DNA of 7,340 nucleotides from positions 1 to 7,340 of the forward strand of contig JACQRQ010000067.1 in the NCBI GenBank assembly GCA_016206405.1. Reading direction: 5' to 3'. The position numbers and the translations under genes were made by a program. The notes beneath the pieces were generated by a model. The model had not been told where the DNA came from. It saw only the letters and a list, made by a program, of their open reading frames with translations, and did no database searches. The stretch comes from Elusimicrobiota bacterium (lineage in GTDB: Bacteria; Elusimicrobiota; Elusimicrobia; O2-12-FULL-59-9). Shown piece by piece: positions 1-5,944 of this stretch; position 1 is the stretch's first letter, and every line of letters starts with the position of its first letter.

Positions 1-3
1 ATC

Positions 4-531
4 TTAAATTGCGGCTGACTTGAGCGCCTTTTTGACTTGGTAGCGCAGGCAGGCTTCCTCGATGCCGAAAAGCGCGAGAGTGAAGCCGAGGTCTCCGAGA
101 AGGGAGTTCCGGTAAAATGGGATCGCGGCCGCGAAGGCGGAGAGCAAACCGCCCAAAGTCTTAGGATAGAGGCCGTTGGGCATCGCCCAAACCCCGAAGT
201 TGGTCAGCGCGAAAAAGACGATGGATGCGGCGAAAGACGCCAAGGCGAGGTTGGCGAAGCCCTTGTCCGATTTAATCCGGATGCCGAGGGCGACGGTCGC
301 GGCGAAGCCGATATAGACGAAGGGCAGGGTCGAATGAAAACCCAGAACGAGGTCGCTCAAAATCAAGGCTAAGAGAGGAAACAGGTAAGCCTGCTTGCGG
401 CTGAGATAACTACCTCCCAGCAGGGCCATGGCGGCCAGGGGAGTGACGTTGGGCGGATGCGGCAGAAGGCGGCTCGCCGCGGCCAGAAAAATCAGGGAAA
501 GGGTCAATTTCGCGTTGGATTGGGTGTTCAT
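4..531 (-). CDS. DUF6580-family integral membrane protein (putative transporter-like)
   Basis: The product is a 175-residue, very hydrophobic protein with about five to seven predicted membrane segments (roughly residues 9-20, 30-43, 48-64, 68-85, 92-110, 125-140 and 144-159) and a short basic C-terminal tail. I recognise the DUF6580 pattern: SRLLPHPPNVTPLAAMALLG near the N-terminus, LILSDLVLGFH at 57-66, TNFGVWA at 110-116 and a YPKT...AAIPFYRNSLLGD block at 122-147. Family members are described only as putative transport proteins, and their layout recalls small substrate-binding S components of ECF transporters. No substrate can be named. It lies downstream of the CBM48 gene with a 50-nt gap containing a candidate promoter, so it may be transcribed separately. 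The ATG at 531 is the only plausible start. A perfect AGGAGG lies upstream at 551-546, but with an unusually long 14-nt spacing. The stop (TAA) is three bases from the window edge; the gene is complete. Confidence 0.85.
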   Translation of the reverse strand: MNTQSNAKLTLSLIFLAAASRLLPHPPNVTPLAAMALLGGSYLSRKQAYLFPLLALILSDLVLGFHSTLPFVYIGFAATVALGIRIKSDKGFANLALASFAASIVFFALTNFGVWAMPNGLYPKTLGGLLSAFAAAIPFYRNSLLGDLGFTLALFGIEEACLRYQVKKALKSAAI

Positions 532-570
532 AAATTTTAGGCCGGCCTCCTCATATTGGTGCGACGTGCT

Positions 571-600
571 ATTATAATAAATTAACGGATATGCAGTAAA
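571..600 (-). promoter_or_regulatory. Candidate sigma70-type promoter for the DUF6580 gene
   Basis: On the minus strand a perfect TATAAT (576-571) is preceded, with an 18-nt spacer, by TTTACT (600-595; 4 of 6 matches to TTGACA). It overlaps the last codons of the CBM48 gene, and predicted transcription would start near 564, about 33 nt before the ATG at 531. The AT-rich patch stands out in otherwise GC-rich DNA. A perfect Shine-Dalgarno core AGGAGG follows at 551-546, and next to it is the 10-bp palindrome AGGCCGGCCT. The match to sigma70 consensus is seen in the sequence; activity is inferred. Confidence 0.5.
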
Positions 601-1202
601 GATTTGCCCTTTTGCTCCATGGGGTTGAGCGGGTCGGGCACGGACCTGCCGTCGACGACGAATTGATATTGGTAGGGCATCGGGTCGGGCATCAGGTGCA
701 GCGTCGTCTTAAAAAGTCCCTTCCCCTCGTGTTCCATTTCGATCGGTTTCCAGCGGCTGAAGCTGCCTTTGAGCATCACGCTTTTGGCGCGGGGATTGTG
801 ATATTCGATGGTGATTCTGCGGCTCTTCGGCCGCGAGTTTGACCTTTGTTCCGCCGCCGGCCTGGCGGCCGGGGGGGGCGCCGGCTCGGTTTCCGCGGGA
901 GGCATATATTGAATCGGCGGGCCGGGTTGAAGCTTGGCTTTCGCGACTTTGGGCGGCTGCGCCGCGGGGACCGGTTCCGGAGCGGGTTTGGCTTCAACGG
1001 GCGCGGGAGCGGGCGCCGGCGGCAAAACGGGGGCGGGCGCGGCGGCGGGCGCCGAGCTTCTCGTTGGAGCTTTGGAAATTTCCGGCTCCGTGGCGGTGAG
1101 CTTCGAGTAAAGCGCGAATCCGCACAGGCAAAAAACCGCTAGGTCCGCCGCCAGGCAGGCGCCCCAGAAGGCCCTGGGATTTTTGTCGATTAAGTTTTTC
1201 AT
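582..1202 (-). CDS. Membrane-anchored CBM48 / AMPK-beta-type glycogen-binding-like domain protein
   Basis: The 206-residue product has three parts: a short basic N-terminus with one hydrophobic segment (about residues 12-33) acting as an uncleaved anchor; a Pro/Ala-rich linker (about 38-118) ending in a basic patch (SRPKSRR); and a C-terminal beta-sandwich-like domain (about 128-206). The last part matches the CBM48/AMPK-beta family: a VMLKGSFSRWKP strand-turn (142-153), the YQYQFVVDG strand (178-185) and DPLNP (190-194). Such domains bind glycogen or other alpha-glucans, and with this topology the domain would probably sit outside the cytoplasmic membrane. The first binding Trp is present (W151), but the second is replaced by Ser (S187) and the usual Lys by Gln (Q180), so sugar binding is uncertain. 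I chose the ATG at 1202 because it forms an ATGA overlap with the aldehyde dehydrogenase stop and directly precedes the anchor. The frame stays open up to 1325, but the extra residues are low-complexity and Arg-rich and lie inside the upstream gene. Confidence 0.8.
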   Translation of the reverse strand: MKNLIDKNPRAFWGACLAADLAVFCLCGFALYSKLTATEPEISKAPTRSSAPAAAPAPVLPPAPAPAPVEAKPAPEPVPAAQPPKVAKAKLQPGPPIQYMPPAETEPAPPPAARPAAEQRSNSRPKSRRITIEYHNPRAKSVMLKGSFSRWKPIEMEHEGKGLFKTTLHLMPDPMPYQYQFVVDGRSVPDPLNPMEQKGKSLLHIR

Positions 1203-2653
1203 GGGCATCGCCGGTTGAGCACCAACAGCTTCGGTTCCGACATGCACTCGATGGAATACTTGACGCCTTCCCGGCCCAGGCCGGAGTCTTTGACGCCGCC
1301 GTAAGGCATGGGGTCCATGCGCCACGTCGGGACCTCGTTGATCATGACGCCTCCGACCTCCAAGCCCTCAAAAGCGGCCAACGCATGCTCCAGGCTCGGC
1401 GTGAATACCCCCGCTTGGAGCCCGAAGCGGGAGTCGTTGGCTTGGCGCAGGGCATCCTCAAAGTCGTTGAACGGAAACAGGCACAGCAGCGGCGCGGAGG
1501 CCTCTTCGGCGCAGACTTTGCTCGAAGGGTTGACGGAGGCCAGGACGGTCGGCTGCATGATGGTGCCGTTTACGCCGCCGCCGCAGAGAATCTTGGCCCC
1601 TTCCTTCAGGGCTTCTTCCAGCCAGGCTTTGGTTTTTTGCGCGGAGGCGGCGTCGATCATCGGGCCGACGTCCACGGCGGGGTCCATGGGGTCGCCCACT
1701 TTAAGTCCTTGGACGAGCTTGAGGAGTTCCTGAGTGAACGAATTCTTGAGGGATTCGTGAACGTAGACGCGCTGCACCGAAATGCAGCTTTGCCCCGCCA
1801 GAGCGAAGGTGCCGGCGGCGACGCGCTTCGCGGCGAAAGCGGCCGAAGCCCCTTCGTCGATAATGGCGCCGGCGTTTCCGCCGAGTTCCAACACCACCTT
1901 CTTTTTGCCCGCCTTGGCCTTGATTTGCCAGCCGACGTCCTGCGAGCCGGTGAAAGTCAGGAGCTTGAAGCGCTCATCGGCCACCAAGCGGTCGTAGCAC
2001 GAAGCGGCCAGAGGAAAAACGCTCAAAGCCTGCTTGGGCCAACCGGCCTCCAGCACCAAGCGCGCCAGTTTCAGCATGACGACCGGCGTTTTGGAGGCCG
2101 TTTTGATCAGGATCGGGTTGCCGACGGCGATGGCGGGGGCCAATTTATGGACGGCCAAGTTCAACGGAAAATTAAACGGCGTGATGGCCAACACCGGACC
2201 GATCGGGTAGCGGCGGACGATGCCGAACCTCTCCTCCGCTCCGGCGGCAAGGTCCAGTGACATCACCTCGCCGGGAATGCGCTTGGCCTCCTCGGCGGCG
2301 GTTTGCAGGGTCAACACGGCCCGTTCGACCTCGCGCGCGGAGTCTTTGAGCGGTTTGCCCGCCTCCACGGCGATCGTCGCGGCCAGATCGTCGCGATGCG
2401 CCTCCACGGAGACGGCGATGCGGCTTAAAATCCGGCTGCGCTCGTAGCTCGGCAGCCGCCGCGTCAGCGCGAAAGAGTCCTGCAGTTTTTTGACCGCTTT
2501 TTCCAACTGCGCGGCGTCGGCGACGTAGGTGAGGGCCGCCGGCCGGCCGTCGAAGGGGTTGATCACTTCCAGAATGCGGCCGGATTTTTCCCACTCTCCG
2601 CCCACCAGAATGTCGTAGCTTTTCACTGAAGTTTTTTCAAGCGTGGTCTTCAT
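1199..2653 (-). CDS. NAD(P)-dependent aldehyde dehydrogenase (lactaldehyde / y4uC-like ALDH group)
   Basis: This is a full-length 484-residue ALDH-superfamily enzyme, oxidising an aldehyde to the acid with NAD(P)+ in the cytoplasm. Visible landmarks in order: PFNFPLN (159-165) with the oxyanion Asn161; cofactor-binding Lys184 (ILIKTAS); FTGSQDVG (234-241) of the Rossmann fold; LELGGN (255-260) with general base Glu256; GQSCISVQR (287-295) with nucleophile Cys290; EE at 383-384; and MPYGGVKDSGLGREG (449-463). The ISVQRVYVHE stretch and the MINE...MDPMPYGGVK C-terminus resemble the archaeal lactaldehyde dehydrogenase and bacterial y4uC-like group. The substrate cannot be read from sequence, but small hydroxy- or sugar-derived aldehydes are plausible given rpiB next door. 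The usual E-x-F-G-P signature reads E-A-S-A-P here. The start is taken as ATG 2653, which overlaps the rpiB end by 17 nt and follows a G-rich run. A TTG at 2680 is an in-frame alternative adding nine residues. The stop overlaps the next gene by 4 nt. Confidence 0.9.
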   Translation of the reverse strand: MKTTLEKTSVKSYDILVGGEWEKSGRILEVINPFDGRPAALTYVADAAQLEKAVKKLQDSFALTRRLPSYERSRILSRIAVSVEAHRDDLAATIAVEAGKPLKDSAREVERAVLTLQTAAEEAKRIPGEVMSLDLAAGAEERFGIVRRYPIGPVLAITPFNFPLNLAVHKLAPAIAVGNPILIKTASKTPVVMLKLARLVLEAGWPKQALSVFPLAASCYDRLVADERFKLLTFTGSQDVGWQIKAKAGKKKVVLELGGNAGAIIDEGASAAFAAKRVAAGTFALAGQSCISVQRVYVHESLKNSFTQELLKLVQGLKVGDPMDPAVDVGPMIDAASAQKTKAWLEEALKEGAKILCGGGVNGTIMQPTVLASVNPSSKVCAEEASAPLLCLFPFNDFEDALRQANDSRFGLQAGVFTPSLEHALAAFEGLEVGGVMINEVPTWRMDPMPYGGVKDSGLGREGVKYSIECMSEPKLLVLNRRCP

Positions 2654-3113
2654 GAATGGAGGTTCCCCCCCTTTTTTCAAGCAGGGCGATCTTTTTTATG
2701 CGCCTGCGATGGCGCGCTTCCCCGGAAAATCCGGTTTTAAGCCAGATGCGGACCAGGTCCAGCGCCAGATCCGGGCCGATGACGCGCGAACCCAGGCATA
2801 AAACGTTGGCGTCATCGTGAGCGCGGCTTTGAGCCGCCGAATAGCTGTCATGGCACAGCGCCGCCCGGATGCCGGGCATTTTGTTGGCGGCGATGCATAT
2901 GCCCACCCCGCTTCCGCACACCAAAATTCCGAACCGGCTTCTGCCGGAGCGCACGGCTTTGGAGACGGCCTCGGCCAAGTCGGGGTAATCGACCGGCCTG
3001 CGGTTGCGGGCGCCCAGATCCGCCGGCTCATGGCCGCTGCGGGCCAGAAAGTTCAACAGAGCCTTTTTGAGCTCAAAACCCGCGTGGTCGGATCCGACAG
3101 CAATTTTCGCCAT
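2637..3113 (-). CDS. rpiB: Ribose-5-phosphate isomerase B (RpiB/LacAB family)
   Basis: This cytoplasmic enzyme interconverts ribose 5-phosphate and ribulose 5-phosphate in the non-oxidative pentose phosphate pathway. Some family members act on allose or galactose 6-phosphates. The 158-residue product carries the family landmarks at the same positions as in E. coli RpiB: SDHAGFELK (8-16, with Asp9 and His10), the catalytic Cys66 in ILVCGSGVGICIAANK, GIRAA (81-85), His99 in SRAHDDAN, and LGSRVIG (107-113). Length is normal apart from a slightly extended C-terminus that runs through the A6G7 tract. I chose ATG 3113 because MAKIAVGSDH is the typical N-terminus; an in-frame ATG at 3137 would add eight non-conserved residues and has no ribosome-binding site. 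It is the first gene of the leftward cluster and overlaps the aldehyde dehydrogenase gene by 17 nt. RpiB is more likely than a LacA/LacB subunit, because there is one copy and no lactose-pathway neighbour. Confidence 0.93.
   Translation of the reverse strand: MAKIAVGSDHAGFELKKALLNFLARSGHEPADLGARNRRPVDYPDLAEAVSKAVRSGRSRFGILVCGSGVGICIAANKMPGIRAALCHDSYSAAQSRAHDDANVLCLGSRVIGPDLALDLVRIWLKTGFSGEARHRRRIKKIALLEKRGGTSIHEDHA
2658..2671 (-). promoter_or_regulatory. G-rich ribosome-binding region and possible mini-hairpin before the ALDH start
   Basis: Reading on the minus strand, six A and then seven G (2677-2665) lie inside the last codons of rpiB, followed by AA and CCTCC (2662-2658), and then ATG at 2653. 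The G run is the only candidate Shine-Dalgarno for the aldehyde dehydrogenase, but it ends 11 nt from the ATG. GGGGG and CCUCC could pair (one G-U pair) around a GGAA tetraloop, which would hide the G run in the mRNA until ribosomes translating rpiB open it. The pairing is seen in the sequence; the coupling role is inferred. Confidence 0.35.
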
Positions 3114-3127
3114 CTTAGAACCGCCGT

Positions 3128-3156
3128 ATTTTACCATTTTTTGTTGAAATTGTGCA
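3128..3156 (-). promoter_or_regulatory. Weak candidate promoter for the rpiB cluster
   Basis: On the minus strand TAAAAT (3133-3128, 5 of 6 to TATAAT) is preceded at 17 nt by TGCACA (3156-3151, 4 of 6 to TTGACA). Transcription would start near 3121, only about eight bases before the chosen ATG at 3113, giving a nearly leaderless mRNA. That would agree with the lack of a convincing Shine-Dalgarno there. It overlaps the rightward candidate promoter, so the two could compete for polymerase. Confidence 0.3.
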
Positions 3157-3171
3157 TTGGCGCGTCAAAAT
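3144..3171 (+). promoter_or_regulatory. Candidate promoter for the M16 peptidase / TPR operon
   Basis: TTGAAA (3144-3149, 5 of 6 matches to TTGACA) and CAAAAT (3166-3171, 4 of 6 to TATAAT) are separated by 16 nt, upstream of the rightward genes. An alternative -10 is TACATT at 3175-3180. The 5' leader would be about 40 nt and contains the GGAG ribosome-binding site at 3207-3210, which lies 7 nt before the ATG at 3218 and decides that start. Assignment is by consensus match only. Confidence 0.35.
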
Positions 3172-3182
3172 TGGTACATTAG
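3147..3182 (+). repeat. Imperfect direct repeat in the divergent promoter region
   Basis: Two units, AAATTGTGCATTGG (3147-3160) and AAATTGGTACATTAG (3168-3182), start 21 bp apart and differ by one inserted base and two substitutions. The spacing is two turns of the DNA helix, which would put both copies on the same face. They overlap the candidate promoters for both directions, so they could be tandem operator half-sites for a regulator. Chance similarity in AT-rich intergenic DNA is not excluded. Confidence 0.3.
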
Positions 3183-3217
3183 TCCAACGTGTCAACCTTT
3201 TCGGGCGGAGCACGACC

Positions 3218-5944
3218 ATGAAATTACCCCGGCTTCCTTGCAAATCGATCACCCTTTCCAACGGCCTGACGGTGGTCGTTTCTGAGGAGCATACCGTTCC
3301 CGTCGTTGCCATCGCGGTCACCTACCGCGTCGGCTCCCGGCATGAAAAGAAGGGCCGCTCCGGTTTCGCGCATCTGTTTGAGCATCTCATGTTTCAGGGC
3401 TCTGAAAACGTCCCGCGCGGCCTGTTTTCGCGCTTGATCCAGGCCCACGGCGGCGTGGACAACGCCTTCACGGAACGGGACTACACGCATTACTACTCCT
3501 TCCTGCCGAGCCACCAGGTCGAATTGGGGCTTTGGATGGAAGCGGATCGAATGCGCTCGCTGATCGTCACCCGCGAGAAGGTGGAAAATGAAAAAAAGGT
3601 CGTGCAGGAGGAGCTGAGGCTGCGGTATTACAACCAGCCTTATGTCCGGGCCATCACGGAGACGTTGAACACGGCCGCGTTTCGAAAGTGGCCCAACCAG
3701 CACAGCGTCGGAGGCTCGCTGGAGGACGTGGGCCGGGCCCGCTTCAGCGAGGTGGTCGAGTTTTTCAACACCCATTATCTCCCCAACAACGCCGTTTTGA
3801 CCGTCGCCGGCGACGCGCGCTTCCCGGAAATAATGCGCCTGGTCCAGCGGCATTTCTCCTCCATCGCCGGCAGGAAGCTGCCGGCGGCGCCCAAGCTCCA
3901 GGAGGCTTCCCCCTCCCGGGAGAAACGCGCGCAAGTCGAAGATCCCCATGCCAAACTGCCGGCCCTCGTGGTCGCCTGGCCCTGCCCCGACCGCCGCAGC
4001 CCGGATTTCTGGGCGCTGAGTTTTTTGGGGGAGCTTTTGTTCAGCGGCGAGGAAAGTCCTCTGCACCAGAGCTTGGTGAAAGAAAAACAGGTCGCTATTT
4101 CCCTGGCCGGCCAGTTGGGTTTCCCTTATTCCACGGTCCTGGATTATAAATCGCCCGGACTTTTCGGACTCTACATCATTTACCCGGAGCGCGACGGCAA
4201 GGACGGCGTGCTGCGGGAAATGGAAAATGTTCTGGAGCGCATTCGGAGCCGGGGGATAAGCCTCAAGGAATGGCGCAGGGTCCAGACGTCCATTCGCTCT
4301 CAGCTCGTTCACCAGGCTCAATCGGCGATGGATAGGGCCAGGCTGCTGGGAGTCTATGCCGCGATTTTCGGCCGGCCGGAACTCATCAACGACGATATCA
4401 AGCGTTTGGTCTCGGTGCGGCCGGAGGCGGTCCGGCGAGCGGCTCAAAAATACCTAAAAACCGCCCGCCGGGTGGTCGTCGACGTGATTCCCTCCCAAAA
4501 GCCGGGCCGGGCTAACGGCGCCGGCGGCGCGCAGGCGCCGGGCCATAACGGCGCCGCCCAAAGCGCCCGCTCCGCGGAGTCCCCCGCCGCGCTGCCGGGG
4601 GTCCCGGTGCGCGCCGCATCGCCGCGCGCGCTTCAATTTCCGGGCATGCGGGAATTCCGTCTCGACAACGGGCTTGAAGTCTTATGCGTCGAAGACCACC
4701 GGCTCCCCTTGGTGCACGCCCTATTGGCGGTCCCGGCGGGATTGGGATTTAGCCCGGAGCCCCTGCCTGGATTTCCTGAGGCGGCTGGAGAATTGGTGCT
4801 GCAAGGAAGCCGGAACAAATCGGCCAAGGAGATCGCCGAGCATTTGGCCGACATGGGTGCGTCCCTCTCCGTCGACGTCGGCGCCGACCGGGCGCTTCTT
4901 TCCGGCTCGGTCTTGTCCGAGTCGGCTCTGCCCTTTTTCCGGCAGATGGTCGAAACCCTCGCGGACGCCGATTTTCCTAAAGACGAGGTGGCTTTGTGGA
5001 AGAAAAACGAGCTTCAGGAAAGAAAGAATCAGATCGCCGACCCCTCGTACCTGCTCAGAGACCGGCTCCGCGCGGATCTCTTCGCCGGGCACCCCTACCG
5101 GATATGCGCCCCCTCCTCCAAGATCATCGAGCGGGTGGAGGCGGATAATTTGAGGGAATTTTACGGACGGCGATACCGGCCATCGGAAAGCCTGTTGGTG
5201 ATCGTGGGAGACGTGCGCTGGCGGGAGCTCAAAAGCTCGCTCGCGGAGGAATTTTCAAGGTGGCCCGCCGCCTCCCGGGAAGCCGGGCTGAGCCCGGCCG
5301 CCTCCTCGGCCGGGATGGGCCTTTCGCTAGTGCACCGGCCGCATTCCAGCCAGGTGAATTTGGCCGTCGCTCAGTCCCTGTCCCTGAGCCGGTTGGACGC
5401 CGATTACTTCGCCTTCATGGTGATGAATCAAATCCTGGGCGGAGGGGCCAATTCCAGATTATTCGAGAACTTGAGGGAAAAAAGAGGCTACGCCTATGAC
5501 GCCCGCAGCGGAGCGAAATTCATGAAAGCGGGCGCCTATTGGACGGCGCAGACTCAGGTCAACCCGGGCGTCGCCGGCGACGCGGCGCGCGAGATCTTGC
5601 GCGAAATCCGGCGCATTCAGGAGGAAAAAGTGCACGAACGGGAGCTCGCTGAAACCAAGGAATTTTTGACCGGCTCCTTCGCCATTCGCCTTGAAACTCA
5701 GGACCGGATCGCGGCCGCCCTCTACAGCTCAAAATTTTTCGGTTTGGACCCCCTCGCGGAGCTGCGCGATTACGCGCGGCGCGTGCAGGCCGTCGCGGCC
5801 GAGGACGTGCTGCGGGCGGCCCGGAAATATCTCCGGCCCGAGGCTTCGCGCATCGTGGCCGTCGGCGATAAAAAGGTGATCGCCTCGTCTTTGGAGTCCC
5901 TCAAAATCCCCATCCGCCATTATGACGGCGTGGAAGAAATTTAG
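3218..5944 (+). CDS. Tandem (fused) M16B zinc metallopeptidase, active N-half plus inactive C-half
   Basis: The 908-residue product contains two complete M16 halves. The N-terminal half (about 10-420) has the inverted zinc site HLFEH (His52, Glu55 base, His56) and a distal acidic pair Glu131-Glu132. Glu132 lies 76 residues after His56, the spacing of the third zinc ligand in mitochondrial processing peptidase beta. The C-terminal half (about 477-908) has the fold but EAAGE (521-525) where HxxEH would be, so it cannot bind zinc. It keeps the GGGANSRLFENLREKRGYAYD block (about 741-761) typical of the non-catalytic partner. An Ala/Gly/Pro-rich linker (about 425-474) joins them. Such pairs form a clamshell that degrades or processes short or unfolded peptides. 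No signal peptide follows the chosen ATG, so a cytoplasmic location is inferred, unlike many exported bacterial M16 fusions. The start is fixed by GGAG 7 nt upstream; the frame opens at a GTG at 3152, but those residues are not family-like. The end overlaps the TPR gene by 23 nt. Confidence 0.92.
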   Translation: MKLPRLPCKSITLSNGLTVVVSEEHTVPVVAIAVTYRVGSRHEKKGRSGFAHLFEHLMFQGSENVPRGLFSRLIQAHGGVDNAFTERDYTHYYSFLPSHQVELGLWMEADRMRSLIVTREKVENEKKVVQEELRLRYYNQPYVRAITETLNTAAFRKWPNQHSVGGSLEDVGRARFSEVVEFFNTHYLPNNAVLTVAGDARFPEIMRLVQRHFSSIAGRKLPAAPKLQEASPSREKRAQVEDPHAKLPALVVAWPCPDRRSPDFWALSFLGELLFSGEESPLHQSLVKEKQVAISLAGQLGFPYSTVLDYKSPGLFGLYIIYPERDGKDGVLREMENVLERIRSRGISLKEWRRVQTSIRSQLVHQAQSAMDRARLLGVYAAIFGRPELINDDIKRLVSVRPEAVRRAAQKYLKTARRVVVDVIPSQKPGRANGAGGAQAPGHNGAAQSARSAESPAALPGVPVRAASPRALQFPGMREFRLDNGLEVLCVEDHRLPLVHALLAVPAGLGFSPEPLPGFPEAAGELVLQGSRNKSAKEIAEHLADMGASLSVDVGADRALLSGSVLSESALPFFRQMVETLADADFPKDEVALWKKNELQERKNQIADPSYLLRDRLRADLFAGHPYRICAPSSKIIERVEADNLREFYGRRYRPSESLLVIVGDVRWRELKSSLAEEFSRWPAASREAGLSPAASSAGMGLSLVHRPHSSQVNLAVAQSLSLSRLDADYFAFMVMNQILGGGANSRLFENLREKRGYAYDARSGAKFMKAGAYWTAQTQVNPGVAGDAAREILREIRRIQEEKVHERELAETKEFLTGSFAIRLETQDRIAAALYSSKFFGLDPLAELRDYARRVQAVAAEDVLRAARKYLRPEASRIVAVGDKKVIASSLESLKIPIRHYDGVEEI

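Noticed and set aside
853..869. A GC-rich inverted repeat (GCCGCC ... GGCGGC) that could be read as a terminator or regulatory hairpin
   Set aside because: It lies in the low-complexity Pro/Ala-coding stalk, has no U-tract, and is expected from codon repetition.
1203..1325. A 41-residue N-terminal extension of the CBM48 protein
   Set aside because: These codons lie inside the ALDH gene, encode an Arg-rich stretch without family features and would bury the membrane anchor. The ATGA junction at 1199-1202 is a much better start.
1385..2260. A 291-codon open frame on the plus strand, opposite the aldehyde dehydrogenase
   Set aside because: Rich in Gly, Arg, Gln and His with no domain, no ribosome-binding site, and fully inside a well-recognised ALDH gene.
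3152..3217. A 22-residue N-terminal extension of the M16 peptidase from a GTG
   Set aside because: It has no ribosome-binding site and no signal-peptide character, and it would run over the candidate promoter. The ATG at 3218 has GGAG at 7 nt.
3224..4447. A 407-codon open frame on the minus strand, opposite the M16 peptidase
   Set aside because: It mirrors the codon pattern of a GC-rich real gene, its translation is low-complexity with no recognisable motif, and the opposite strand is unambiguously an M16 peptidase.
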